DNA of 64,000 nucleotides from Marsupella aquatica (GCA_973895155.1 OZ316895.1:10540001-10604000); one strand, 5' to 3'; numbered from the stretch's first letter, positions 1-12,190 are shown. The notes: generated from the letters alone by a model not told the origin. Numbers and translations: made by a program.

Positions 1-2474
1 GTTTGCCAATCTTAGATCGTAGGTCCTTTCGTCTCCGTTGTTGGATCTATATTCCCAACTTCCTGTGCCGTTGGGAAGACGAAATTGTACATTTGCGGTT
101 GCTCGGTAAACTAGTAGATCCCCTTGAAACCCTCATGCTAAATCCGACAAAGCAACGTCGAGTACGAGCTGTGGTGGGGCACTCAGTCTGCCCTTGTATT
201 GGGTTACGCAGTGTCGGTGACCGTCTCTGCAGCAGTTATGCAAAACATACTCCTGTTCCGTAGAATCAAAGATATAACTGGGCCTTGAAACCTTGTAGGT
301 CAGAACGTAGTTTGCAGTAGGTCGGGTGAGCTCTTCTTTTGGGTGGCTTTCCACATCGTCCAGGCAGTACACTTCTAGATGAACAGCAAGCTTAAGAACT
401 GTCACTGCATTCAGCAAACAAAACACAAGAATATCGTTGCCTCTCCAGCGTCCAGTATGAAGTTCATCTTCGCATTGTTCGCGAGATCTGTGACGTTTAA
501 GTGCTTTGGCAACCTCTGTTGTCAATTCAGATTCCATAACGTGCTGCCATCTCCAGCCAGAAATAAAGCCATCAGCAACATAAAGCAATTCACGAAGGCT
601 AAACAAAGATAAATTCCTTCCGTGGCCTTAACATGGAGAAAGGCATGTCCAAATCAAGCTTAATGACCAATACCTGCAAATATGTTTGTCCAATGTGAAG
701 CTTGCCCATTTCTGGCCTCCCTCTCTCGTGGACTGTGCACTAGACAAAAGGGATTCTTAGAAGTCCACTCACGGCCCGTGGAATACGACCCAGGCTTTGA
801 TCTTCAACTTGTTTTTCGTGACAGCTTCATCTATAGACTTCACAGGTCTGACAAGGTCTTGTTATACTCTGTAACTACTCAAAATATTACGACAGATACC
901 TTCAATGGAGATCCACTTGAGCTCCCATCATTCCAAGAAATAGAAATAGGGGCGGTCAATCGACGAGTGATGTTACCGAACATGACTGGACATACTGAAT
1001 CTCTACTCTAGTCCCGAGTGCCAAGTGTAGAAGAAATGGATAAGGAAATTTGAAAATAGAGTAGAAATCAGGCCGACAGATAATGTCAGCATTCCTAACT
1101 TGAGGATTTGGTGCAAGTTCACACGGACAATACGGAATGTATAGACGAAGTTAAAAATGTACAGATGTTGCGAATGTACTTCGCACACTATGCTGCACTT
1201 CTCTGCTGATCAAGAATTACCCTTGAACACCTGACAAAACAGTAGTAGCATACCGTGCATAGCGTTTGAAGATGGAGATCTTACGGTGAGCTGCCCATTC
1301 ATATACTGTTTGCTCTCGTCCAAGGATTTTCTCGAAAACCTTCTTCTGACTTTCAGGACATAGCATATACTTTACACTACGATTGCAGAAACGTCAGGTT
1401 CCAAGATTGGACAAATTCGGGTGTTCTGTGTCAGGAGGATGTCATATTTCATTCAGTATCTCATCCGCCCTTGTAAATATTCAAGGTAATTTTAGGACCT
1501 GCACACCTTCGTAGCTTCAATGCTGCAAATGCATTCTATGTAGCCGAAAGCCCTGTTGTGTCTTCAAGATGAAAGATCATTTCAATAATAAACCGAACAG
1601 GTCCACTGTCTTGAGAAAACATGAAAGGTACTAGTATATTTGGTGCTAGAGACTGCTCCTCATCACTATTGAGAGAACACCCAGCTCCTACTCGTCGGGC
1701 CCAAGAGATCATCGGGCAGAAGATCCTCTGTTTGCTTTTCTATCTTCCTCAATGAAGCTGATCATTATGCCTGGTTATAGAATATCGTGTGCGTCGTTCT
1801 GACCTACGAGGCAGGAGACGAATTGTATGAAGTTTGCCAATGGCGAATAGAAGCAGAGTGACGACGGTAAAAACATGAACTAATAGAAAGCTTCACCAGA
1901 TCTCTGATCACCGATAGGTCCAGTGAACTGACTTGCAAATTTCTGAGTCGGGTCAGACACAACCTGGACTGGTATATGGTCAGAGAATGAAGCAATGAAT
2001 GTTTACGCTTATAGATCTCCAACTGGGGGAAACGGATAGAAAACCAAAGTGGCAAGTCTGGCAGCAGGTCATATTAACGGCAAAAGCAGTATTTATGGAG
2101 CAGTGTAACGCAAGGACGTAGTTGATAATTCAACGCTTATGCGCTGGTGACTGCTTAAAAGATTTCCGAGACAACCTTGATCTTCCTATGCAGTAGAGGG
2201 AGAGAGGGAACAGCAGGCATTTCCTCATTTTTTGTATGATGAAAGTTGCGCTCTCTGAATTTTCATACAAATTTGTGCCAAATGAATATTGGTTCCACTA
2301 ACCTCCATTCGTAAAATGCCGACGGAATCTCGATCTCCTTTCATTGCACTAGCTACAGTTCCTTTTCCGTGGTAGTGAAAAGCGAGACAAGGGAGGCATT
2401 GAATTAGGTGCGCGTACTCACGTTTTTGTTGTTGTTGGAAAAAGCAGAAGGACAAGAGCTTTGCATATGGGAAA
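1..2474. other. Gene-poor stretch, two unassigned ORFs
   Basis: I see no recognisable gene here. Two open frames stand out. One lies on the minus strand at 133-606, but its first ATG is internal, so the ATG-initiated product is only about 134 residues. The other starts with ATG on the plus strand at 682-1011 (109 residues). Neither has a motif, signal peptide or membrane segment I recognise. They sit on opposite strands and could belong to a gene running off the left edge, or be chance. The rest, including the 450 bases before the MOCOS-like start at 2475, shows nothing I can name. Confidence 0.3.
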
Positions 2475-4977
2475 ATGCAAAAGCTGGGCGACAATGCCCT
2501 GTTATCAGAAGGGTTGAACGACGGATTTTCTGAGAAATATTCTTCATCCCCTTGGACAGACAACCAGGAGCATAACGAGGAGGTACAAGAGCAGGACCAG
2601 CACCCGAGAGAATCCAGTTTCAGCTTTGCTGAATCGATATTTCCATTATCGAATGTTGCTGCGGTATCTGCAAAGAAACCTCAATACCTAGGGACGACGT
2701 CTAATGATGCCGGACTGGACGTTGGGTCAGGTGACAATTGGTCGTCTGAAGACCAGGGTAGTAAGAAGAGCTGGGGTCCTCCCTCTTCAGCCCAGGACGA
2801 AGACATCAATATAGGTCCGCCTGTTTTGAAGGGATATGAAGATGCAGAGGAAGATTTCTTGGGAGACTTTGAGGATTACTTCGAGAATCTGTCTGTGGAC
2901 AATATCAGAAAGGAGCAGTATCCCAAACTTGATGTCCAGCGCTTGGTTTATTTGGATTATGCCAATTGCGGTCTCTTCTCCGTGTACCAGGTGAGATTTG
3001 AATGCTGCTTTGTTGCCAATTCTTGTGGAACCATTCTTTGTCCCCATTTCTTCCTACCATTTAGCAGCCAGATATTTTCTCTGATGGTCAAGAGACAAGA
3101 ATCTGCATGAATATCATTGATATACTCACTAGAGTTGGGTCCAACCCAAACTGGAGTTCATTTATCTGTTCTTTGTTGCTTCACAGTGTACGTTTTTGCT
3201 AAGCTGATCATTTCACTCAGAAGCTGGTGAAGAGAGTAGTACTCTGTAATGACTTCTAGTCCTTTCTTTCTGGTACTTGTCAAGCAAAGAAAGTTCTGGA
3301 CATTGTCTTAAATGGTAGCCACATGGCTATCATTGAAATTCTGCTTGTTTATTCTCTACGTAGGAAGAATTGTTCATTTTGAGATTACGTCGTCCAAGGC
3401 AACTGGATCGTTGGGTCTCTATATGAGAAAGTTGTATGCATAGAAAACGAATTGTTTTTTGTAATATTTGCGAGGGGCATTTGACAGCCAATTCTACTCT
3501 ATTTGATTGTCGATCTGTGGAATTTAAACCCTCTGATCCGATTCGCGCTATTTTTATTCTTGAGAATCAATTTGACGCGGAAATATACTGTTGCTTCGTT
3601 CTTGCCTTACAAATTCAGGGAAACCCAGACAAGTATATAATGCAGGGTAGTCTTATCCAGATTAAATTGAAGTTGAAAGCAAATCCCCTTTCTCTTGATG
3701 GAATTTGGTGTTTGTTTCAGGTGCAGGAGCATATGACTGTACTTTTAGAAGAGGGGCCCTGTTTGGGATTGCCCGATTCCGGATTCAATATGAGTAATCA
3801 TGTTCCCGATGCACAGGATTGTATTTTCCAGCTTCTGAATACAGATCGCTCTGCTTATTCTATCATCTTTACAACAGGGTTCGCAGCAGGATTCCGGCTG
3901 ATGGGCCAAGCTTTTCCGTTCCAAAGAAACACTCCCCTTTTGGTGAATCAAGATAATCATGAAGCTGTTCGTAACCTGATTGCTGCTGCAACTGATAATG
4001 GAGCTAAATCGATCTTAGCTGCAATTGAGGAAACGGATCTGTCTTTGCAAGCAACAGAGGTCCGAAAGATTTTAGGGCGGCGAGTTGGATGGAGTAGCGG
4101 GAATGGAGGCCTTTTTGTCTTTCCAGTACAATCATGCGCGTCTGGGGTTGTTCATTCCTTAAACTGGGTGGCGGAAGCTCAACAGAATGGATGGCAAGTT
4201 TTGATTGATATTTCCACATATTTACCAGCAGGAAAGTTGGATTTGTCACTTCACAAACCAGAGTTCGTCCTTGGCTCTATTGGTCACTTACTGGGATACC
4301 CTGCTGGTTTTGGGTTTCTGCTAATTCGTAAAGATGCTTTCAAAGTTCAAACTGCTGGTTCGGACAACAATGTCAAGTTCATACGTTTATCAGGTTCATC
4401 AGAAGTAAAGCAAGGTGACAAGGACTGCCTACTCTTGGATGAAGAAAATGTCCTGAACGCACTTTCTTTTTCGGCCATTGCCTCTGGTCTTACTCATTTA
4501 GACATGGTGGGTCACGAGGCAATTCAGAAGAGGGTAAAATCGCTGGCTGCTTGGCTGCTGCAAACTCTTGTTTCTCTTAAACACAAGGGAGATCCTGGGC
4601 CGCCTCTTGCGCGGGTGTATGGACCTCAGAGTATCAAAAACAGGGGAAACATTATAGCATTCAGTGTCTTGGATTCTACGGGGTCCGAGCTTCCACCAGA
4701 CATGGTTAAGAGACTAGCTGAGAAGAACAATATTATCATCAGTGCAGGCCGTCTCTCCAGTCCAGGTGTGACTATCTTGCTCGGAAACTCTTCAGAAAGA
4801 GTAAGAGATACCAGCATCTTTGAGGGAAATAGACGCCAATCGACTTTAGTTCGGGTGTCTCTGGGTCCAGTGAGCACTTTCCAGGATGTATATAGGTTTT
4901 CACAGTTCCTCTCACGTTTTAGGGATGAGGAATATATGTCTGGGGAGGCAATTGGGTTTTTTGAGGACAATTCTTAG
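2475..4977 (+). CDS. MOCOS-like protein of the class V aminotransferase fold, catalytic lysine missing
   Basis: Two exons, 2475-2990 and 3721-4977, are joined by a 730-base GT..AG intron in phase 0 and give 590 residues. Residues 1-150 are acidic and probably disordered. The PLP-transferase fold begins at about 156 with the YLDYANCGLFS motif, which resembles the YLDHAGAT start of molybdenum cofactor sulfurases. It continues through a TGFAAGFRLM stretch to a VLID segment with Asp335 at the expected PLP-ring-binding place. Where family members have a lysine in an SFxKxFG-like motif, this protein reads SIGHLLGYP with His361, so the internal aldimine probably cannot form. Plants have a small group of such MOCOS-like proteins without the MOSC domain, and the length fits their shorter members. 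The substrate is unknown. The ATG at 2475 was chosen because it opens the frame of exon 1. The family call is good; activity is doubtful. Confidence 0.85.
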
Positions 4978-5228
4978 GGTTTATTAACATTGGAGAGGAT
5001 AAACTCTCTCTATATATATGGCACCGTGGCATATGAAGAAGCAGCTGATCGACCTCAGGGAAATACATTGAGTCAGCATTCAAGCAGGCCGAACAAGTCA
5101 AGAGGTGGACCAAAGGTGGGGTTCCTAACAAATGGAAGATGAAGGAAGCTCCAAAGCGAGACTGTGTTGTATCATTGCAAGAGAAAGAGGGACGAAAGAA
5201 GAAAATGAGACCAAGCAGAATTTATTGG

Positions 5229-5430
5229 GCACTCAGCCCAATCTCTCCTTGATCTGTGGACAGTACTCCTGAACAACACCTGCTTCACAAAAATAGTTCT
5301 CAAATCATTGCATGATATTATGACAATAGGAAGCTAAGATTAAGGAGAAATTTTGGGGGCGTTCAGCCCAGTCTCTTCTTGATATGCAGACAGGTACTGC
5401 TGGACAGCATCTGCTTCACAACAGCAATTG
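5229..5430. repeat. Diverged tandem pair, about 70-base unit
   Basis: Copies near 5229-5300 and 5352-5425 align along their length with a single one-base gap. Both run from GGC(A/G)(C/T)TCAGCCCA to CTGCTTCACAA. Read on the minus strand, the two give related peptides only if the one-base gap is ignored, so no coding function is supported. It may be decayed duplicated 3' sequence. Confidence 0.6.
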
Positions 5431-5955
5431 TTGCTACCTTTGAGAGCGATTTGCTCCAAAACCGTTGGCCTGTCAAGTTACTTAGTTGTATAGATCACGT
5501 CAAGAACACGAACCAAGAACGACTTTATTTGCATTGAGCCGAAAGGAATTTGTTAAGTATCTGTACACTTCAAATTATGATCATTCTACTCTTCGTCGAG
5601 TACATACGTTGGAGAGGAGAGCCAGTGCATTTCATAGTTTCTGTAAATTCTTGTTACGGTTGCCTGTTTAAACTGCAGGACTGACTTGTGGTGAAAGGGA
5701 TGGTCCCCTGATACGGAGCTTCACGTAGATGTGTAATTTGCACAAAAACTCTTCATACATCTCAAGTTGTCTGGTAGATTCAAAACATCCCATTCAAGAG
5801 CATTTTGATTGTGGTTAAGGGCTATAGATATGATTACATACGGGCATTTGGTCTCATTTTCTTACAAGGTATAGTCCTGTTTGGCCTCATTTCCCTACAC
5901 TGTACAATATACAATATGTGCATGATAAAAGACTACTGAAGCACAGTGATCAATT

Positions 5956-5978
5956 CCCCCCCCCCCCCCCCCCCCCCC
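5956..5978. repeat. Homopolymer tract C23
   Basis: Twenty-three consecutive C residues. Such tracts are assembly- and polymerase-sensitive, so the exact length is uncertain. Confidence 0.9.
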
Positions 5979-6269
5979 TCTTGCCTTGGTAATCTCTTTC
6001 GATAACCATAAAAATGGAATGGATCTGTTTTGATGCAAAAAATTCATCAATCGTTTCTGAATTGTTAACGGTGAACCACAACCCCATACAAAGTTGTACA
6101 ATTACAACATGCAAGGACAGCAAAGACATTGCAGAGTGGGAGGGGCGGTGGAATTTATTTTTTCAAACAGGCTTTTATTAACTTGCCCACAAAAATGTCC
6201 AAAATCATGGGATTACCCAGCAAGAAGAGCAAGGAAATTGCAAAGGAGCGCAGGAGGTGTGTGTGTGTT

Positions 6270-6280
6270 GGGGGGGGGGG
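6270..6280. repeat. Homopolymer tract G11 after a GT repeat
   Basis: A short GT run is followed directly by eleven G residues. Confidence 0.85.
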
Positions 6281-7404
6281 ATCTACAAACAAGCTTTTAC
6301 TAGCCTGACACTGAAAATGCACTAGATCATAGGATTACCCTTGTTGTAACAAAACCTGGTTGCCATCTTTTACTATATAAGTTAGCTCTTATGGATAACC
6401 CTATATGATTACCCTCCAGAGGTGAAACTTACATACTGGAAGTGGATTTACTCTATTTTCCTATATGAGTAACTCATATGGATAACCTGGTCTGGTTATT
6501 CTTCAATGGTGAAGGAGATGAGACCAACATATAGTAAAATTGAAACAGTCCCTGCAGTTGCCACAAACTACAATGGAATCCACAAAGTGTTCTGTTGGAG
6601 CCAGCCATTTTTTCTGTATTTGAAAATTTAGCCAAGGTGGCTCCCAACTGGGGCCTATGGAGTAAGGAAAGTTGGCTAGCCGCATGTGCTTTGGGTTACA
6701 GCCAACTGGTTAATAGTCTCTGGTTAAGAGTAAGTTCATTGGCTAATCTCAAAGTTAAATAGCAGTGCACTTTGGGGGCGAATGGTAACTTGAACAGCTG
6801 CTCTCTTTAATAGAAATTGAGAAATTAACTTATTGGGGAAAATTCTTGGCTCCTCTAGTTATTGCCAACAACTGGCGACTATGTACAGTGCATGATAATG
6901 AGCGGCAAGTGAACACCCGTATCTTGCCTAGGGCTTGCTGGTGAATGATGCCAGCCCTTGATCCTGATGTGGCTAACTGCTGCCATGTTTTACACAATTT
7001 AGCGTGAGTATCATTAGCCAGCCCCTTTTCTATGTAATTGTTTGGCAAACTTTTGCCCACAAACAAATGGCTGGTTGGAGCTTGTCTGATTGACCAAGAG
7101 GGTTCTCCAGGAGAGCTCCAAGAAGTGTGCTCTGAAAGATGTAAGTCATCCATGTCTTTGAACTAGTCCAGAAGCATTGAAGGACAGCCCTCAAAGCAAC
7201 AAGCTTACACTGACATTCCGCAATTCAACAGAAACAGCTCCAACAAGGTGGGGTTATCTTGGCAACATTATGGCAATGCAGCAGGTCATCATCACCAATA
7301 CCACTCTCTTTGCATTGGATTGCATTGCATGAGAAATGATGTTATGTATCAGAGTGGAAAGTAACATTCAAAATGGTCCATTAGTTTTTGACAGTCATCC
7401 AAGT

Positions 7405-7419
7405 GGGGGGGGGGGGGGG
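7405..7419. repeat. Homopolymer tract G15
   Basis: Fifteen consecutive G residues, the third long C/G run within 1.5 kb. Confidence 0.9.
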
Positions 7420-7704
7420 TGGAGGGGAGATCTTGGGTAAGGAATTGACTAAGATTAAAAGACACTGTTGTGAAGGACTTCCTGAGTGACAAAAGGATAC
7501 CATGGAAATTTTGGTGAAGCACAATCTCAATGCAACAGTACAAAGGAGTGAAACCATGCACCAAATGAATAAAAGGGAAAAATGAGAGTAATGCCTGCAG
7601 CCCACCCAACTCTAACAGTAGAAGAGCATTTATTAGCCTTTCTTGACAATGGCAAGCCAATGGGAAATTATTGCATGCATGAGATTGAAGCGACAAAAAC
7701 ATCA

Positions 7705-7856
7705 TTTCAGCACAAGTTTGTTGTGGAGAAACATGATCTGCAACCAAAATTGCGCGTAGAGTATGATGAGATTGAAATGGAAAACAATAAATTAATTTCA
7801 ACAGAAATTTGTTGTAGAGAAACCGCATCCGCAAACCAAATTGCAGGCAGAGTATG
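7705..7856. repeat. Direct repeat, 61-base copies 91 bases apart
   Basis: Copies at 7705-7765 and 7796-7856 differ at scattered positions without a length change. Each can be read as FQxKFVVEKxxxQxKLxxEY, but in two different plus-strand frames. The protein-level similarity between frames hints at a decayed coding ancestor, which I cannot identify. Confidence 0.65.
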
Positions 7857-8599
7857 CTTCCAAAAGACCTGCCTGGAAGTCAAGGTTAGGAATGTGGAGA
7901 GAACTAATGTTTCAAGAAACTCCCCTTGTACTGTAATGCATTAAAGACTGGAACGGGCAAAGCAAAAGTGCAGATTTTGATTATGCCGGGACAAGTATAT
8001 AGGTATGGTGTAGTGGCAGAAAATGATGAAAAAGAGAACAATGATGACAACAAAACTAACAAGAGAATCTAGAGGAAAGGAAGATGAGGGACGAGCAATT
8101 CCTGATGCTACAATGAAGCTGAGTGAGAGCATAGAGAGACTAACAATATTAACCAAAGAAGACAACCATCTATAGATGACTTTCTGCAAATAGACAGGAA
8201 TGTGGATGCATGGCAATCTCGCAGAAGGAGGAATTTGATGGTTGCCTATCAAAAGTATAGTGAAATGCACACACAAAAAGTTGGGAAGAGAAACCTCGTG
8301 TTGTAACCTCAGCAGAGAATGACGCCCGATGAGAAGAATCAAGGGGGGAATCGGACCCTATCTTTTGGCAAACTACAGAGCCTGGTAGAGCTCTGGGGTG
8401 AACTGCATAGGGGGTCTAACAATGGAAGCTGAGTAGCTACCTTAGTGCCAACTGCCTCACCCCTACAAAGAATAGTGGATGCTTGAGACCCGTTCGAGTG
8501 CAATTGACACTCACTGTCAAAAACAGGTTGCGATGAAAGACACTGGTGAATAAGGCCTCCGCTTGACATAAAGAACCGCACAAGACTGTGAGTAGCGGT

Positions 8600-10480
8600 C
8601 AAAGGCCGGGTGAGGCTCCCCCAAAACCCTCAATGGCAAAGGGGAGAAGAGATCTCCAGGGTACCAAATAGTGACTGTAGGCCTCCTCCTTTAGATGTGC
8701 GGCCCTGGTAGCTATGTGACCAGGAATATAAGGCGCCGTGGAAATATTGGCCCCACTGGTAGGGTAGGCAAAAACCACATCCCAGCCTGAACTTCAGCAC
8801 ACAAAAAGACGAGGTCAGCATGGCGGCGATCAGGAGCACCATCCCAAGGAGGCAAAACGCCTTTGCTCCATGGAGACATGGTATCCCAAGTCACATGCAA
8901 TGGCTGCAACCGCATCCCGAATGTCACATGGGTGGCAGTTCTCTCGCTACCATGACCACACCAAAGTATGTGAACATTTTCCCCATCCAATGGAGCTCCG
9001 CAGACACACGTGGGCTGACCCAACAGGCAAGGGTGGGGAAGACCAAGCTTGAGGCTTGTGGACTGTATAGTGAAGATCAAAGATCTGATATGAAAGGGAG
9101 ACCACAACGGGCTAGCCAAAAGCCAGCCCTTGAACCAACGCCCAACCAGAAAGAAGATGAGCCCAAACCAAATCCGGTGGTGCATCAGAAAGCATGCTAG
9201 AAAGGGTGTGTTGGTGCATGCGGCCTAAAATCACCTGTTGGATTTATCTGGACTGTCCAAAACAACTCTCTCAAAATCAGGGACCATGCTCTGCACCTCC
9301 GCGGTCAATAGGGCCCGTCCGTGGCAAAGCTGGACCTGAAACAGGAGAGCTCCTTTCTCCACTCCAAAGACATAGTCTGAGAGGATAGGCAAAAGCTCCA
9401 CAATGAAACGAGAAACTAGGGCATGAGCCACTTGTGCCCGAGCCTGTGCCCAACAGCCAAGAAGTACACAAGGAGCAGTGGCTGTCCTGGAAGGCACCCC
9501 CATGCCTCCCTAAGAAGGTGGGAGCGCAGCATGCCAAACAACAAAAGCACCATCCTCTCCATCAAGGGATGGGGGGCCGATTAAGGTTGCCAAAGACCCC
9601 CATGACTGTGGTATTGAATGCAGGGAGCAAGGATAACAACATCAACCTAGGGGAAAGTCCAAAGAAGATAGGAAGGGTGACAGACAAAGTACATGACCAA
9701 AATAAGGAAGGGAATCTAAATGTCACCTAAAGCCACCAATTGGTCAATGTGCAAGCCATCTTAAGTGAGAGCGACCTGTAAAATGTCCTGGTCAAAGGCG
9801 GGTCCACCTAAGGGCACCCCAAAGAACCCTGATGCCATCGGTTCAAATGGGTATGCTTAGGGGGGAGAAAAGTAGCCTGGAAGTGAACTAGGGGATCATA
9901 TTGCACACTTCATGGGCTGAACAGACAAGTCTAGGAGGGCCAGCTGGTCAACAAAGTGGATGTAAGAATCCCCCAAAACAAGGACGGGTGCCACAATGTG
10001 AGTTTGGCCACTAACGGAAATAAGCAACCCAGAAAAGTGGCAGAAGAAGCTCAGAATGCCAACTTAAACAATGCACCACCAAGAGGGTCCCCTCGTGGGG
10101 TGCCAGACTCAGACAAGATGGTCAAGTGATACCCTGGGCTTAGAGAGTCAAGATAGAATAGGGGGCGCAGATTCCATAAAGTGTGAGCAAAAGGAACAAG
10201 ATATTCAATCTCTCCTCCTGCATCCCAAAGCTCCTCAAACATGCCCTACCGAGAGACATATATAGTTGAATGCATTGGCCACATCCACCTGAATAACGGT
10301 CCAATCAGGGTGGGTATCCAAAATAGAATGTATGCCATGCACCACGTTCTTGCAACTGTCTGGGCTGGCCACAAGAGGAAAGACAAAGTTGCTAATTAGC
10401 TACCTAATTATGAAGCAAATGGCTATGTGTCGCCCAATGAGACAAAGTGTCCGTCAGGTCATAAGCCTGGGTTCTTTTGG
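8600..10480 (-). mobile_element. Decayed non-LTR-type retrotransposon reverse transcriptase
   Basis: On the minus strand, broken frames preserve ordered RT landmarks. Around 10,440-10,340 there is a LIGRHIAICF-like N-terminal stretch and then NFVFPLVASP. At about 10,270 is the catalytic motif A, VDVANAFNYI. At 10,051-10,105 is the GTPRGDPLG segment (GxRQGDPLG in intact relatives), which precedes the polymerase core. The C-terminal part at 8712-9185 keeps a Cys/His knuckle, CVCGAPLD...HILWCGHGSER..TH, typical of the ends of LINE-like RTs, then a RRHADLV segment like the R-PDLV of relatives. Stops and frameshifts lie throughout, so the copy is dead. I could not see the ends, a poly-A tail or target duplications. 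The assignment to a non-LTR-type RT rests on motif order read by eye. Confidence 0.75.
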
Positions 10481-10564
10481 AGATAATATCTTTGAGTTAA
10501 TACGGTCTTGTTATATCTTTGAGTGTTTATCTGGTTTTGTATTATAGAAAATTATTATAGCAAA

Positions 10565-11130
10565 ATTTTTGAAGCTCCTATATGGTGAATCTACCTTTCA
10601 GATTTTGTCTTATTCAGATTTTTTGTGTCAGTATTTTTATTTCAATGTGTCTTATGAAGGTGCAGCCTTTGTATCATATACATTTTTAATTAATTTTTAG
10701 ACCTCTTTAATTTTAGGTAGTCTAGAGTATTTTGACCTTATTTTGGTAGCCCCTTATAACTTTTAATGCTTGTGATCTCCTAGAGGTGAAACCAACCGTT
10801 TCACCACTTGAACAAAATATTCTCATGAGTGAGAGAAATGATTCTAGATGAAGTGAACACACTGTCTTAAGTTCTCCTCATGTCTTTTTTTCTTCTAATT
10901 TATGGTTTTTATCAAAATGCATGTCATTCATAAGGCACATTGAATTAAGTACACAAATCTCAGCATCGTTGTGTTATAAAACTTGTCTGTACTTTTCACT
11001 GGTCACTGCGTTTTTCTTGGTAAACACTTTATTCACATTATATTATCCTTCTAGTTATGCTCTCATATTTTATTTACTTTCAAATCACTACACGACAAAA
11101 AGTCAAGCATGTTCGATGAGCATGCCTATA
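10565..11130. repeat. Dispersed AT-rich repeat, copy 1
   Basis: This shares long colinear similarity with about 20960-21490, starting from GAAGCT(C/G)CTATATGGTGAATC and running through a CAGATTTTGT stretch, a CCTTTTAATTTTAG-like stretch and a shared TTTATGGTTTT near 10900. The copies differ by many substitutions and indels. No coding capacity is visible, so it is probably a piece of an older transposable element. Confidence 0.6.
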
Positions 11131-11314
11131 ATAGTAGTGTGTATGTTAGTCATTCTGCTACCTATCCTTTTCCTTTTGATGTGCAATTACAGTGACACTT
11201 ACACGAGAGGACAAAAAATGTCTCTCAGGTCCATTTAAATAGCCTCTCGACCCAGGCAAATATTTAAGATTGTACTGCCAAAATGAGAAGAGACTGAGAG
11301 TCCTAAACCAAGAG

Positions 11315-11520
11315 ATCTAAACTTTGGCCATAACTACGCTGTCCAGAGCCCACTCTAGTTCCTGTAAGATTGGGAGAATAAATGCATTTATTATTGTACT
11401 GACAAATGATAAAGACAGAGCCTTTCAAACTACCAGGTACCTAAACTTTGGCCAGAACTACACTGCAGACCTACACCAGTCCATGTGGCATTAAAAAACT
11501 TGAGAATACCAGGTGGCGTA
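11315..11520. repeat. Diverged direct repeat, about 60-base unit
   Basis: CTAAACTTTGGCC(A/G)AACTAC-type sequence occurs at about 11315 and again at about 11445, each followed by a CCA(C/G)TC-like stretch and a GAGAATA run. Similarity is clear but diverged. Confidence 0.45.
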
Positions 11521-11525
11521 CACTT

Positions 11526-11569
11526 CTACTCCACCCCATGTATTCTCAATACTACATGGGGTGGAGTAG
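11526..11569. repeat. Perfect 17-base inverted repeat (hairpin)
   Basis: The left arm CTACTCCACCCCATGTA (11526-11542) and its exact complement (11553-11569) flank a 10-base loop. The arms are GC-rich against an AT-rich background. It could be a recent foldback insertion or template-switch product. It is too short for a typical plant microRNA precursor. Confidence 0.8.
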
Positions 11570-11756
11570 TATTGAGAGAAGTGGGAGAAGTCCATGTTGC
11601 AAAAATCTTTTTTTGGGAACCCACTCCAGTTGACCTACGATAAGATTTTGTGATTTCCCAAATTTCATGACGCCACAAAGGATTGGGAGAAGCCCATGTA
11701 ATATTAATAAATTATGTGATTGCTCTATATCTATGAAAGGCCTAAATGGCTCGTTT

Positions 11757-12190
11757 CCATGCAAAGGCCAAAATGGATGTGATGACTTGTCACTTTATTT
11801 GAAGGGTTGACCTAGTGATTTCCATGTAAAGGCCAAAATGGACCTCTCACTTGATATATAGGGTTGACCAAGGGACTTCTCAATCTACTTAACTACCAGC
11901 AATGAGAAGCCAGGTTGGGATCTAGGCTTCTACAATGAAGCCTCTAGACTCTAGAGTCCCACCAAAATTTGGAAAGATGGATAGGAAGAAAGATGGGATA
12001 TTGTGTTTTGATCATGCATGGTGATTTTTGTCATTGTCATTAACATTCAAAGAATGAACAATCAGGCTCGTTTGATCTAATGTTACTGGATATGAAGGTT
12101 TGCAAACATTGGAAAGTGCCCTCTCAAGATGATGTAAAGCCAAAATTGGACTGTTCACTTCATATGAAGGGTTGCGATGAAATCTGGGAA
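11757..12190. repeat. Three diverged copies of an about 60-base unit
   Basis: Units start with CCATG(C/T)AAAGGCCAAAATGGA at 11757 and 11820, with a related GATGTAAAGCCAAAATTGGA at 12130. Each is followed by a short CACTT stretch and AGGGTTG. The first two are in tandem and the third is about 300 bases away. No gene is associated. Confidence 0.55.

Larger units (their letters stand above)
4978..8599. other. Intergenic DNA without a recognisable gene
   Basis: This stretch holds the 3' flank of the MOCOS-like gene, a diverged tandem pair at 5229-5430, three C/G homopolymer tracts and a 61-base direct repeat at 7705-7856. A 120-residue open frame at 7582-7944 (+) is made largely of that repeat, and the second copy is in another frame. 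I do not support it as a gene. Confidence 0.4.

Noticed and set aside
8339-8602. Minus-strand frame after the RT relic
   Set aside because: No RT motif; more likely the non-coding 3' part of the decayed element.
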